A DNA stretch of 26,188 nt from Terfezia claveryi (GCA_015179025.1 WHUX01000446.1:1-26188); one strand, 5' to 3'. Positions 9,712 through 19,878 are shown, counted from the first letter of the stretch. The notes: generated by a model not told the origin, from the letters alone. A program made the numbers and translations.

Positions 9712-10257
9712 GGGTATTAGAACTCTCAGAGCTATTGGAGACCTTTCGGCGGGGGCTGAGAATGCTTGGGAAGAGAGTATTGCAGCGGATTGAGGTATAT
9801 GGGGGTTATAATAGCATAAATCATGGAAATATACCTAATTCTGAAAATAGCTCATTTTTGGAGCGGTGAGCAGCTTGTAATGATAGCTGACTGTTTGCAT
9901 ATATTGTTGCTTGCTGCCCTAGAAGCTGTTTAATCATGAATATAGATGTTAGGTAAAGGGCCCTCTCGTAGTCATGAGTTCACCCGCATGATACTGGCCC
10001 TATTGGGGGGGGTTCGGGGGAGGGGTCGGGTATGACAATGGTCATGTTGGGGGAGGTGGTATGGGGGTATTGAGTTGAATATGGCGGGATGTGAGGGTAA
10101 CCATATTGTAGAGCGTATTTGCTTCCATAGTTGTGAATATAGCCGGAATCAGCAGAGTCATAATATATTACGAGATGTGGCTGGGGGTGTTGCTGCTGGG
10201 GGGTTGCAGGGATGGTCATAAGACAGTGGCTGATCACTACTAGGTTGCGAATGGTAA
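9712..10257 (-). repeat. Right inverted arm of the foldback element
   Basis: It mirrors the left arm. The inner boundary is where GGTATTAGAACTCTCAGAGC on this side matches GCTCTGAGAGTTCTAATACC on the other; inside that point similarity stops. Differences between the arms are mostly single substitutions and small changes in the C/G runs. Confidence 0.88.
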
Positions 10258-10902
10258 GTACTGGTTGCTATGGCAACTATTGCTTAATGACTGTACATGG
10301 TATCTTGACGTAAAGTTGTACCAGGTGTCAACCGAATGGGGGTGCTCTGTGTACTTATGTAGCCTTATTCTAGATATTCCCCCATACTCCCGTTTTGTAC
10401 TATATTGTGACGGAGGAGTAGCAGGTTACGATAGTGATGCTTGATCGATCATGATTCACAAGTGGTTGATACATACTACTATACATACAGTCCGTGGATG
10501 AAAGTTACACTATTGCACACCCACCTCTGTATGAATTCTTTCAATTGGATATTACCATACCTAAATGCACCCCGCATCTTTGAAACACCACTCACTTGAG
10601 CTACTGTATGATCATAGCATGATTTCTAGAGAGCCTATAGGAGCAAGCTCATACCATAGGGAGCCTGTGTCCGATTGTATACTTGGTAAAGGTATGAATG
10701 AATCGTAATGAGAATGGCTAGTTCCAGAACAGCTGAAATTCGGACGCCACGTAAATGAGCTAAGTAATATGCGCTCCAATTCTTTCACTCCTGAGAGAAT
10801 AATTTGGGTGATCTGCATGCAGTGGCAGTAAGTTCTCTCACCGGAATCCGCGAGAATTCAATTTAAACCCCCGTACACTTATTTAGTTGGCTTCTTGCCA
10901 AC
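10258..10902. other. Intergenic upstream of BTB-like copy 2
   Basis: No coding region is seen. It does not visibly align with the region upstream of copy 1, so the two gene copies may have different promoters. Confidence 0.5.
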
Positions 10903-10908
10903 TATATA
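10903..10908 (+). promoter_or_regulatory. Possible TATA box of BTB-like copy 2
   Basis: TATATA lies 49 bases before the ATG, next to an ACGGAGT motif. Spacing is plausible for a fungal promoter with a short leader. It is a sequence match only. Confidence 0.3.
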
Positions 10909-10956
10909 CGGAGTGTAACACGCACTGGTGACGAAAATTTGCCTACCGGTATAGCC

Positions 10957-12782
10957 ATGTCAGTCGAAGAAAACTATACTGAAGGGAAGGTCGGCTCAAT
11001 AGCGACTCCATCCGCGGTGGGAAACGACAAGCAACAAACATTAACGCATCCACCAGAGGCAGCACCAGAAGCACCCTTGCGCACAGAAGATGATCAGGAC
11101 ACAATATCTGTTCGTGAGGCTTGGGTTCAAGATGTCAAAATGGCGCTGCATCCGCTTGGTATAGGTCCTGGCGACGGTTCGACAATGACAAATGGTGGAC
11201 AGAATTTGATGACTCCCGACACTGCAACGGCAATGAGTGTGAGTCTTGAAAGTTTGAGTACTCCAACCGTGACTGGCGGTGGATGTCCTTCTGACGAATG
11301 TTCCGAGTCACAACGTGCACGCGTTGGGCACCGAGGGTACTGCTGGGGACAATCAGACTATTGTTTCTTGTTCCGACGTCGACGCCGACCTACTTTTGCA
11401 TGTTCGATATCAGAGTGGTCAAGATGCAACGACCGAAACAAGTGCACCAATTCTGAGTCTCCGAGTGTCTTCCACAGTCCTGCGGATGGCTAGTGCCCCT
11501 CTAAGATTACTCCTCGATACACCCCCCGTCAGCAGGTCTCGCACTCCCGATGGGCTCCACCATTTGATTGCTATCCATGAGCCCCGTGTATGGGGCCGGA
11601 GGGAGGGGAGAGGTACAGTTACCTTAATTCTGACAGCACCGAATGAATCCCAACTGCTTCGACAAGCAGCATTGATCGTTTTCAACATTCTTCATCTGAA
11701 CAAAAGCTATCTCCCAACACAAACTCCGAGTATGCTACAGATTGCATGGGTAGCCGAGCTTGCGTGGGTTTTGGGCTGTCTGAGCCCATAGTTCCGTGGA
11801 TACAGTCATGGGTTGCAGGATCCCCAGCGGTTGACGACGACACTAGGCTTATCTCTGCATTGGTATTGGGATTTGTCATGGGTGATAGTGAAACTTTTGA
11901 GCAAGCATCCTTGCATTGGGTTCTACACGGGAGAAAGAGTGATTTTAATGATCTTGAAGGAACTAGCTTGGGTGTTATGATTGTCATTCATGGCAAGTGA
12001 ATAGCCACCACAGCATGCGGATTGGGGTTAGCAAGCTAACTTGTGTATATGCAGCTGCGCTTCAAAGGAAACGGCAAGAAATTGCTCAAGGGCTTATTGA
12101 CATCTTGAATGAGAGTCTTCACTCCTACTGTGTTCGTGGCAAACGGCGACAAAACTCTGATCAAACTTTCATCCTCGGGGCACTTTTTTATGCCTTATGC
12201 GATCCATCGGCTGGCATTATCATTGCACCCATGCTTGACCCAGCCCTCCACACTGGTCCACCTAGTCCGTTTCGATTACAATGGCAGCCACAGATGAGCG
12301 AGCAGAGTATCAACTCCCTGCTTGGCACATTTGCTGTAATTACAAAGGCATTCAATGTTGAGCTGCAGGTGCATCGTCGAGACCTGTCCCTATATTGGCA
12401 AAACCCTGTGCCTCCGTTAGTAGCAAAGGCGGTGACACTGCGAGAGAGCCTGCGGGGTTTGAGGTTGAAAGACTACCGACCAGCGGTGGCAGAAGTAATG
12501 CGTGTGAAGGCCTGTAATGTGGCGAGGAAACCGGAAAGAGAATTGCAGCAACTGAGAAATTATAGCGCGCCCATGAATGATGATCTGAAGTGGACGTGGT
12601 GTATGATGTTCTACTATCTCGCTTATTTTCAGTTAGGCTTGACTTTGTTGGAAATATTTGTTGAAGGTCGCTGGTTGCGGCCAGTCTTCCTATTTGTTCT
12701 CTCTCTTACTGTTTATTATTTTTACCTTTTTTTAATGATGGTAAAGCAACGATTAGCAGGATTCCCAGGAAGGAAAGGATGA
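10957..12782 (+). CDS. BTB/POZ-like domain protein with C-terminal membrane hairpin, copy 2
   Basis: It is a paralogue of 1916-3615. Read without extra introns it has a net +1 break near 11325 and a -1 break near 11780. Read with introns 11239-11356, 11730-11818 and 11993-12054 it is open from ATG to TGA: exons 10957-11238, 11357-11729, 11819-11992 and 12055-12782, 1557 coding bases, 518 residues. Domain order is a Ser/Thr/Gly-rich N-terminus, a BTB-like core (DLLLHVRYQS; LSLRVSSTVLRMASAPLRLLLD), a helical region (DSETFEQASLHWVL; LQRKRQEIAQGLIDILNESL), then two hydrophobic segments in the last 70 residues (about CMMFYYLAYFQLGLTLLEIF and LFVLSLTVYYFYLFLMMV) ending in a basic tail. The BTB part suggests protein binding and the tail suggests membrane anchoring; both are inferences. 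The last two exons are about 60% identical to copy 1 at protein level. Confidence 0.65.
11239..11356 (+). other. Candidate 118-bp intron specific to copy 2
   Basis: GTGAGT at 11239 is a near-ideal donor created by one base change relative to copy 1 (ATGAGT). The acceptor AATCAG ends at 11356. Removal repairs the +1 break caused by a 7-base length difference near 11325. It would delete a low-complexity Ser/Gly/Thr linker and leave the BTB core intact. A match of this kind in the right phase is expected one time in three, so this is weak without RNA. Confidence 0.3.
11730..11818 (+). other. Candidate 89-bp intron or frameshifted coding segment in copy 2
   Basis: GTATGC donor and TTGCAG acceptor occupy the same positions as 2666-2754 in copy 1, with the same length and the same effect of restoring frame. 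See the finding on the shared break. Confidence 0.4.
11993..12054 (+). other. GC-AG intron of BTB-like copy 2 (62 bp)
   Basis: The donor reads GCAAGT instead of GTAGGT in copy 1. A CTAAC branch site lies at 12036-12040 and the acceptor ATGCAG ends at 12054. Position and phase match copy 1. GC-AG introns are a known minor class, usually with an otherwise strong donor, as here. Confidence 0.8.
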
Positions 12783-12786
12783 ATTA

Positions 12787-12808
12787 GGTCTATATAAGCG
12801 GCTAGACC
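12787..12808 (+). terminator. Hairpin just after BTB-like copy 2
   Basis: GGTCTA and TAGACC form a 6-bp stem with a 10-base loop, 4 bases after the stop codon. It is a possible 3' UTR structure; no role in termination is shown. Confidence 0.2.
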
Positions 12809-15800
12809 GCACTCATGTTATACTCTCTTTTCCTATATAGAACACTAGCACCACTGCCTCGGCGTACGTACGATGGGGATCAGTGTTCGTAGAAACACCT
12901 GTTTCGAAGTGCGACCGGAACTGTGATCTTAGTTGGCTAGGTGTTGGAGTTTGAGACCATTGGTCTGTGGCAGTGGTGGGGCTTGTGGTGGTCCACCTAA
13001 TATCTACTCACAGCTACTGTACGTGGACACAGATAAGCCCCAAAGGGAGAATGAGACTTTTTTACTCAGCATTTTGTCAAGGAAATCGTTAACTGTCAAT
13101 GATCAACTATAAGCCTACTACCATTGCAGAAGTGTTTAGCGGAGGCTAAATTCTTCGCGGCATATATGCCCTGGCTTCTGACTTATACATCGTAATTCTG
13201 TAATCCAGTTAAAAATTATATCACACAAAGTCCTAGAGGTTGGCTCCTTCCCAGCACATGCCATATTCAACTTGTTCAGGGTAACAATTCGTATCTGCAA
13301 GGTTGAATATCCTATGTAGAGATCTCTCCCTCTAACTGCATATACTTGTAAACAGGCTTTTGATCTAGAGTAAATTCAATTCAAATATGAATATAGATAT
13401 ATGTCCTGGTCCGTTGCAGAATTGCAGGGCCGTTCCAGAATGGCATATATGTGTTCTCTGGGCAATGTATGAATGCAAATTGAGTAAAACCCAAGTCTAT
13501 TTATTTATACATAATAAAACCTCAAACCTCCACTTGCTCAAACCTCTACTTGTTCAATCAAACCTCATACTTCACTGTGAGAAATTCCATGATACCTGTC
13601 ATTAATAGTATTATATGCCTTATTCTTTCCTGCATGCAATTCATAAATATGTGTGATAACTTCAAATTCATCATGCTCCAAAACTACTCATTTTCGCATC
13701 ATTATTTTTGCCAGCAATAAAATACAGTACATCATTCCGCAGCTCATATTCATTTAATGCCTTTCCAGCGCAGTTTAATTGCTGATAAATCACCTGCTGG
13801 GGCCTTCAATTTGGGTCTCGGAGGTATGCTTTAATTTTGACGATATACTTGAATTTGATTTAAGGGAATTACTTCTCAAAGGTCAATTGAGATTTACTAC
13901 TTATTGTATGCAAATACTCTTCAAGCCTAATACGCGCAATACCAGAGAATGCTTCAATTGCACTTCGAGATGGAGCGGAACCTAGGGGGTGAAACTGATC
14001 CAAATCAATACCACCATTATCTTTGGCGACTGACATTTTGGTAAGATCAGGAATGTCGCATTATGCTTGTAATATCGTAGTGTGCTGGTAATGTCGCAGT
14101 ATAGAGAGTATGTTGCATTGAAAAAAGAGTATGTTGTGTTGAACAGTGTATTGCTGTGTTGATTGATTAGATTTTAGGTCATGTACAAGTATACCGGTAT
14201 ACTTTTGTATTGCACATTCATATCCATATCTTCTACAATGAAATTCGAAACTGATGCATTGATCACGTGCATGTGTATGTCACGGAAAGGACACTGCACT
14301 TCCTTCGTGTGTACACCAAGGAGGCCAGAGGCGTAGCAGCCTGCGATGGCGTTGATCATGCCTAGTCAACTCCAAATTCTACTAATGTGTTAATACATTT
14401 ACATAGTACACTATCATACGATGCCTTCAATTGTTGCTACCGTACCTACTTACATACAATTCACAAACGCCAACAAAGAAAAAAAAAAAAAAAAAACCTT
14501 TGCGGGGCAATAGCAACTTAATTGACTGAGTAGGGCTTTTTTCCAAGAGACAGCACAAGTCCCCGACTCGGCCAAAGGGACACACCCTTTTATCTCATCA
14601 TATCATTGGACGCGCCCCGGAAAATATGAATGTTAGTGGTACTATTATCCATACTTGACCTAGTACACATTTGATGCAGCCTAAATCCCCATTTACTAAC
14701 TTACCATATTTGCAGCCATACATATGAAGCTATGCCCCAGGTACACATACCTGAAAGCTCCCTATTTGTAGAATTGAATCTCACACATGACCACACATAA
14801 AGGGCTATACTGGATCTGCAGCTGTCAATAGGCATGGAAGCGATTCTGCACCGTAATATCAAGAATTCCGAAATTACCAGGTCCCGGTAGCAAGTACGGA
14901 GTATAAGTAGTTATGAGGTTCCGGAAATATTAGCGCGCCGGCCATGCATGCAGCATGGAAATAAGCTTATTTTCGCGAATAAATATGTAACACTTACTTC
15001 GGTTAGGGCTTACCAACGTTCATTGGTAATTTAATTTATTATAGTTATGCCACTCGGACAGGTTTTGGTTTGACTCTCAAAATGGACCCTCGCCGAAAAC
15101 TCAGCTGTGCATCTCATGGCCAGATATTTCCACAGTTGCAAATATATAGAGTCTCACACTAGCCTCGTTTCCCAGAGTCTCTCACACTATATAAAGAACC
15201 AACTCCGCCTCATAGTTGGGCGTGGCCATAACATTGAAAGGCGTAGCGCTTACTTTCTACGGTATATGTATAGCATCTCGCAAAGGATTGGATTACCTAC
15301 AGTATCCCTAGAAGCCCCAACTATAGGAATCCGTTCAATTGTACTCATGTCATTCTGTTGGCCATACCATTGGGCTTCTCAAAAGTAGGGGAAATGAGCA
15401 ACAAAGAAATGCCCACTGTCTCAAACAATACCATCTTTGATGCCAACGGACCATTCCAAATGCACCGCTCCCGAAACCGCGGCTGAACCAGCATTTCAGG
15501 CCTGAACCCCTGCATGCAAGGTTTGGCGAATCAGCGGTGTCTATTATGAGGGGTCGGGGGGGCTAAAGGAAAATTTAGAGTTGGTGGGGTAAGACATTCC
15601 GAGACTGGTTCGGGGTCCAACATGCACATGATGGCGGATTTTGGTGATGAATTGTGTCTGGCATAATGAAAACACGTACAGCAAGCTGGAGTAGATCTAT
15701 GTACTCCGTAAGTGCCCCCTGATCTCGAAACCCCTGCGACTTGCAACAGAGCAACGTTGGCGATCGTTTGTATGTGGCCGTAAGCACAATTGCGGGCCCC

Positions 15801-16270
15801 TCTCAAACACGTCCCCAACGGAGCACCTGCAGTAAAGATGTTTTTGAATTGACCTCTCCATTCACGTCAGCTGTGGCCCAGCAACATGGGGCATGGCCGG
15901 TGAAAGTATATAAGTTGTATATATCCCGCCGCTGTCATGTCATGCCATTCTCACGCCCTATCTCTTATCGTTCCTATTCCCTGACCGCACTTCTATAGCT
16001 GTACCATCAGCTTTCGATTCTCTTCTTGATATAAATTCTTTTATATTTCCCGGGAAAATCACTACAGTTGGTTTTCTACCGTCGACTTTGCTTCTTTCAT
16101 CGAGGAGTTTCATTGTTCATTGCATATTATTACATCTTGCGAAGGTCCGCTAGCCGAGACTATCGTTAGAAATTCCTGGATTTCCGTTTGCAGCCATATT
16201 CTGAACTTTCAATCGGAAGTTTGTTGTTGTTTTTGCTTTATTACAAAGCTCCCCTCCCTGGCGACATAAC
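12809..16270. other. Gene-poor 3.5-kb intergenic region
   Basis: No gene is recognised. ORFs of 60-95 codons exist (for example 13387-13605 and 15107-15388), but none shows a domain, signal peptide or duplicate. Features seen are a run of 18 A near 14479-14498, ACGGAGTA-type motifs at about 14896 and 15701, and a GC-richer patch at 15530-15830. The last 300 bases before 16319 are pyrimidine-rich, as in fungal promoters and leaders. Confidence 0.55.
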
Positions 16271-16277
16271 TATATAA
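16271..16277 (+). promoter_or_regulatory. TATA-like element of the SMP-30-like gene
   Basis: TATATAA lies 42 bases before the ATG, preceded by C/T-rich DNA. The context before the ATG (CGCAACC) is a good fungal initiation context. Confidence 0.35.
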
Positions 16278-16318
16278 CCAAATAACCGAACACTTCCGAG
16301 TCAACATCACCCGCAACC

Positions 16319-17424
16319 ATGAAGTTCACTACCACGTTCCTCATCAGCATCATCTTCGCCGCTACCACCTACGCTTCCGGCAACGTCACCATCGTCCAAG
16401 CCGAAGACGCATCCTCCCTCCTTCCTGCCGGAAAGAAGCTCGGTCCAAAGCCGAAGGTTGCTCTGTCAACGCCGCCGGCATCATCCATGCGACTGACGGC
16501 TCCGACATCATCAACCTCCGCGACGGCACCGTTGCCCTCAAAGGCCCTGGTTCCGCCGACGTTAACGCCACTTCCTGGCTCGCCTCCTCCCGCTTCCTTA
16601 ATAACGGAGACCTAATCGCCGGAGACGCAGTGGGCCACAAGGTATTCCTCGTCCAGAAGGGGCAGGACCCCAAATCCCCTCAGGTGCTTCTCCAGTCGGA
16701 TAAGTTCCTCCAACCCAATGATATGGCTGTGACAGGGTGTGGAAGATACTTGTATTTCTCTGGAATGAATTATACTTCCGACTCTATTGCTGGGGAATCA
16801 GGTGAACTGGGGTGGATTGATTTGTGGGAAGCCCCAGTCAAACGAAAGCTCAATAAAGTCTCCAAGAAAGTCCTGGCTGATGGAAAGGTCTACCGCTCCA
16901 ACGGAATCGAAGTGATCGATAAGGGGGGCCAGGAATTCGTATACCTCACCTCGGCACAAAACGTCAATGATTCCGTCGTCAGCACACAGATCATAAAATT
17001 CACCATCGACAAAACCACCGGCGAGCCAAAATCCCCCACCGTCGCCCTCGATATCGGTAAATATCTCGAGGAACACGGAATTCTGACTCAAGCAGATCTA
17101 ACAAAGGCTGGAATGGACCCAGACGGAATGAGGGCAGACTTAGCCGGGAATCTATACATGACGTTGAATGCGTTCAAGGCGGTTTTGAGGTGGAATACCG
17201 AGACAGGGGAGGGCGTGCTGGCAAAGTTGAAGACGGTTTTCTTTCCGACAAATCTGGAGCTCGGTGGGCAGAATGGGGATGAGGTGTATGTTGTAGGCAA
17301 GTGTGAAGGAAATAAGGTGTCATGTGTGGATGTGGTTAAGTTTGGGGGACAAAATGTGGGCAGGGCGTTTGCGTATCAGAATGGATTGGGGAAGAAGATT
17401 AAGAGGGGAGAATGGAGGGCGTAA
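16319..17424 (+). CDS. Secreted SMP-30/gluconolactonase-like beta-propeller protein (one apparent 1-base deletion)
   Basis: The N-terminus MKFTTTFLISIIFAATTYAS is a clear signal peptide with likely cleavage after TYA. The frame changes by -1 near 16443. One extra base in GGTCC there would join the frame ending GKKLG to the frame reading KAEGCSVNAAGI, and 16319-17424 plus one base is exactly 369 codons. Blocks typical of the SMP-30/LRE family follow: LQPNDMAVTGCGRYLYFSG, YRSNGIEVIDKGG..VYLTSAQN, MDPDGMRADLAGNLYMT and FPTNLELGGQNGDEVYVVGK. The family hydrolyses lactones or similar esters, often with a bound divalent metal; the substrate here is unknown. No intron can repair the break (no AG in the needed phase). 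Codon usage is C-rich and unlike the flanking repeats, which supports a functional host gene. It could be a recent pseudogene or a consensus error; I favour the error. Confidence 0.85.
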
Positions 17425-17957
17425 AGGAGAACTCGTGTTGACTTGTTTGTGGGTTGGCAAGTGTACTTCTGGGTGGCTTCGTATTCTTCTTTTTGTTTTG
17501 CATTGGCTGGGATGATTATTTGGATATATAACGCGGCGCTTATTTTTAAATTTTTTTTTTGATTTATTTGGGCTCTTACTGGCCGGCTGGCTACAGCATT
17601 GCTTTGATTGCATTTCTCTATTTTGTTTCTTGTTGCATTTTTCCTTGTGGTGATTATAATCAAATGTCCTAAACGAACGGATGGCGCAATTCAAGGATAT
17701 CAAATACATATTCCAGTCTGAGATATAGATACTACTTAAATTCCGGGGCCTTAATTGTAGCAAATAATGTAAGCACCGAAATGGGCTTGATTATGTTTAT
17801 AGAATGAAACTATTCATCACATGGCGGATTTCAGGGGTTGGGATAAGTGTGGAGACGATCTTGGGTACGCTGGGTCATGTGCTACAGCATCAGTAACACA
17901 GTTTCGCGACAATGATTAGGTTACCAAAGTTCTAGCAACCATAAGTTACTTTCTTTC
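17425..17957. other. 3' flank of the SMP-30-like gene
   Basis: No coding region is seen. T-rich stretches at about 17544-17567 are probably in the 3' UTR. A minus-strand ORF of 147 codons (17763-17320) overlaps the gene end and is taken as chance. Confidence 0.5.
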
Positions 17958-18045
17958 TTTTTTTTTAAAAAAAAATACTTGTTACTCCCGTCAGGTGGGC
18001 CATGAGGAGCCACGGGTGGATTCAAGGGTAAGGCAAGTTAATCCC
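17958..18045 (-). mobile_element. Decayed LINE 3' end, minus strand
   Basis: On the minus strand it reads GGATTAACTTGCCTTACCC, a degenerate CCACCCGTGGCTCCTCATGG block and a CAAGTATT end followed by an A/T-rich tail (9 T then 9 A on the plus strand). It aligns with 19879-20015 and 6320-6454 but lacks about 15 bases in the middle. No target duplication was found. Confidence 0.8.
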
Positions 18046-18168
18046 TCTACGGAAACATCTATAACGTCAAAATCCAAAAAATTTAGTCCCAAATAATTTC
18101 GGCAGGAACATCAAGCCGCGATTAAGACAGATATGCTAACACACAGATTATGCATATATACGCAGGTA

Positions 18169-18226
18169 TTTTTTTTTCCTAGAAATACTTGGTACTCCTA
18201 TGCGGCCCCGTTAGGGGACCATGAGG
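18169..18226 (-). mobile_element. 58-bp LINE insertion with 15-bp target-site duplication
   Basis: It carries nine T (18169-18177), then the reverse complement of the last 48 bases of the LINE 3' end. It is bounded on both sides by a perfect direct repeat ATATATACGCAGGTA (18154-18168 and 18227-18241). This is the full signature of target-primed reverse transcription with extreme 5' truncation. Confidence 0.95.
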
Positions 18227-18241
18227 ATATATACGCAGGTA

Positions 18242-19878
18242 GTGAACGTCTTAAAACCAGCGGACCCGTGTAAAATATGGGGAAGGCCAGCTCTTGACGT
18301 AGGACCCAACTGCTGAGATCTTGTTTGGTTAGTATCTATAAGGTGGATGTCCACCACTCGAGTGTAGGAGATCTCGCGTTTTGTGATGCGAGATGCCGCC
18401 CACGCCATCCCGAAGTGTCCATCGACCGGACCCGCCTATAGACTGGTGACTCCTCACCAGTGTCTTAGGGTTGTGAGCATGGCCTTCACATGGCTAGCGG
18501 TTACTGGAAAGTGATGTTACGAAATGCGTGTGGAGCGCATTTTGGCAACTGAGTCCCAACACAGCACCATAAGCCTACACCAAGCATATGGCCCTAATCA
18601 ACCATTAGGAGAGCAGGGCAAACCTCTATACAGATAGTAGGTACTGGTAGAGGGTCGGGCCGGAACAGTAGAGAATTGTGGAGCTGCTCGCAATACAAGA
18701 CGCCTAAAACGTGCAAGGGGTATTGCGCATGCAATGAGCTGCCTTGTAATCGGAATCGGGATCCGTTAATCTGGAATTGTGTGATACGCTATCCGATTCA
18801 CCCATACGAAGCTATGTACTCGGGTCTATACAGATTCCCCGAATCCGTCTTGCTAATAGTTTGACGAAACCACCCGTTATGTCTTGGACATACAACGGGG
18901 TTAACATTAGTATGGTATGATGATGGATGACATTCAATCTGGTAAGAGGTATGATGGGGTATGGAAGTCTATAAAGCTACAGTACCTTCATGTATTCTAG
19001 TTGAGAGGGCAAGATCCAAGCACTGTTCTGCTCGAAGACCTGTTATCGAATAATACCTCTGCCATTAACTCTACGTTTGTCTCTACCGGTAATATCTGAA
19101 GTCGTAAGATTGCCTAACCTCGTGAACGTAACAGTGCTGACCACTCTCACTCAAACACCCGACCCACCTGTTCCTATTAAGTGACGTTAATAGCTTTGCA
19201 GAGCGGTGGTCAGGGCTGAGTGATCTACCCCTAAGCCCGACAGAATGGATGCGGGCACCCGGTCTCTAGGCAGGCACTATGCATGCGAACCGAGGCTCAA
19301 GGTACCAACGGAAAGCCCGACTAACGGTCAGAGGGGTTACTTATTCGTTCTGAGATTCCCAGCCCATACAGCGGAGTCCAAGGGCAAGCGTGGGGTCGAT
19401 ACAGGAGCTAGTAGTCTGATGCGCGGTAGATGTTTATCGTGCTTAGTACCGTAGTAAGGGAAAACGTGGTTATTTATCGGGAGGGCGAAGTTCTGCAAGT
19501 GGAGACCAAATTGCCTACTATGTCCGAGGTAGGGTATGGAATGATCAACATACGTACAACCATAGATACAACGTGGAATAAAGCATGAAATGGAGTACAA
19601 GTGGGAGTAATGTATGAAATGAGATTGAGCATTAGGTAAGAATAAGGGCCGGTAACATGCATTGTGCCCTCCTTGGAGGATTCTGACAAGGATGGACTGG
19701 AACGTGATTTGCTGGTACATGTGATGGTACATGTGAGATTCGTAGGATTGGAGGCTTTCTTCGGTTTCCTTCACACAAAGCTCGAAGTCCTAATGTGAAA
19801 GGCGCAGCAGAGGTTTGGAGTCGGCTTCAGTCAGGTTCCTTGGGGTCATTCGGCACATAGGAGTCCCGCTTCCCTTCA
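18242..19878. other. Hairpin-rich segment of unknown nature
   Basis: It has no ORF with a recognisable domain. Several stems are seen: GGTGGA/TCCACC (18342-18355), ATCTCGC/GCGAGAT (18371-18394), ACTGGTGA/TCACCAGT with loop CTCC (18442-18461), CCCGTT+ATGTC pairing with GACAT+AACGGG (18873-18899), and CTGACCAC/GTGGTCAG (19137-19213). GC content is higher than the flanks. It could be a structured RNA, a piece of an intron-like or organellar sequence, or an old element; none of these is shown. Confidence 0.4.

Larger units (their letters stand above)
8395..10254. mobile_element. Non-autonomous element with ~545-bp terminal inverted repeats (foldback type)
   Basis: The two ends are long inverted copies about 95% identical over the part I compared. 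The outermost shared bases read TTACCATTCGCAACC on the left and GGTTGCGAATGGTAA on the right. If the element proper is CCATTCGC...GCGAATGG, it is flanked by TA on both sides, as in Tc1/mariner/pogo insertions. Because the match continues through TTA/TAA, the exact end is uncertain. The 770-bp middle has no transposase-like ORF. Inserted DNA is absent from the copy A side of the duplication. The high arm identity suggests recent insertion or conversion between the arms. Confidence 0.85.

Noticed and set aside
17320..17763. 147-codon minus-strand ORF
   Set aside because: It overlaps the end of the SMP-30-like gene, is Lys/Asn-rich because of the T-rich 3' flank, and has no domain.
19337..19774. 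145-codon minus-strand ORF in the hairpin-rich region
   Set aside because: It has no motif, His/Tyr-rich composition typical of chance ORFs, and no homologous partner in the window.
18242..19878. Mitochondrial rRNA, tRNA or group I/II intron
   Set aside because: I looked for conserved rRNA stretches, group I P/Q/R/S elements and a group II domain V and could not find any; left as unassigned.
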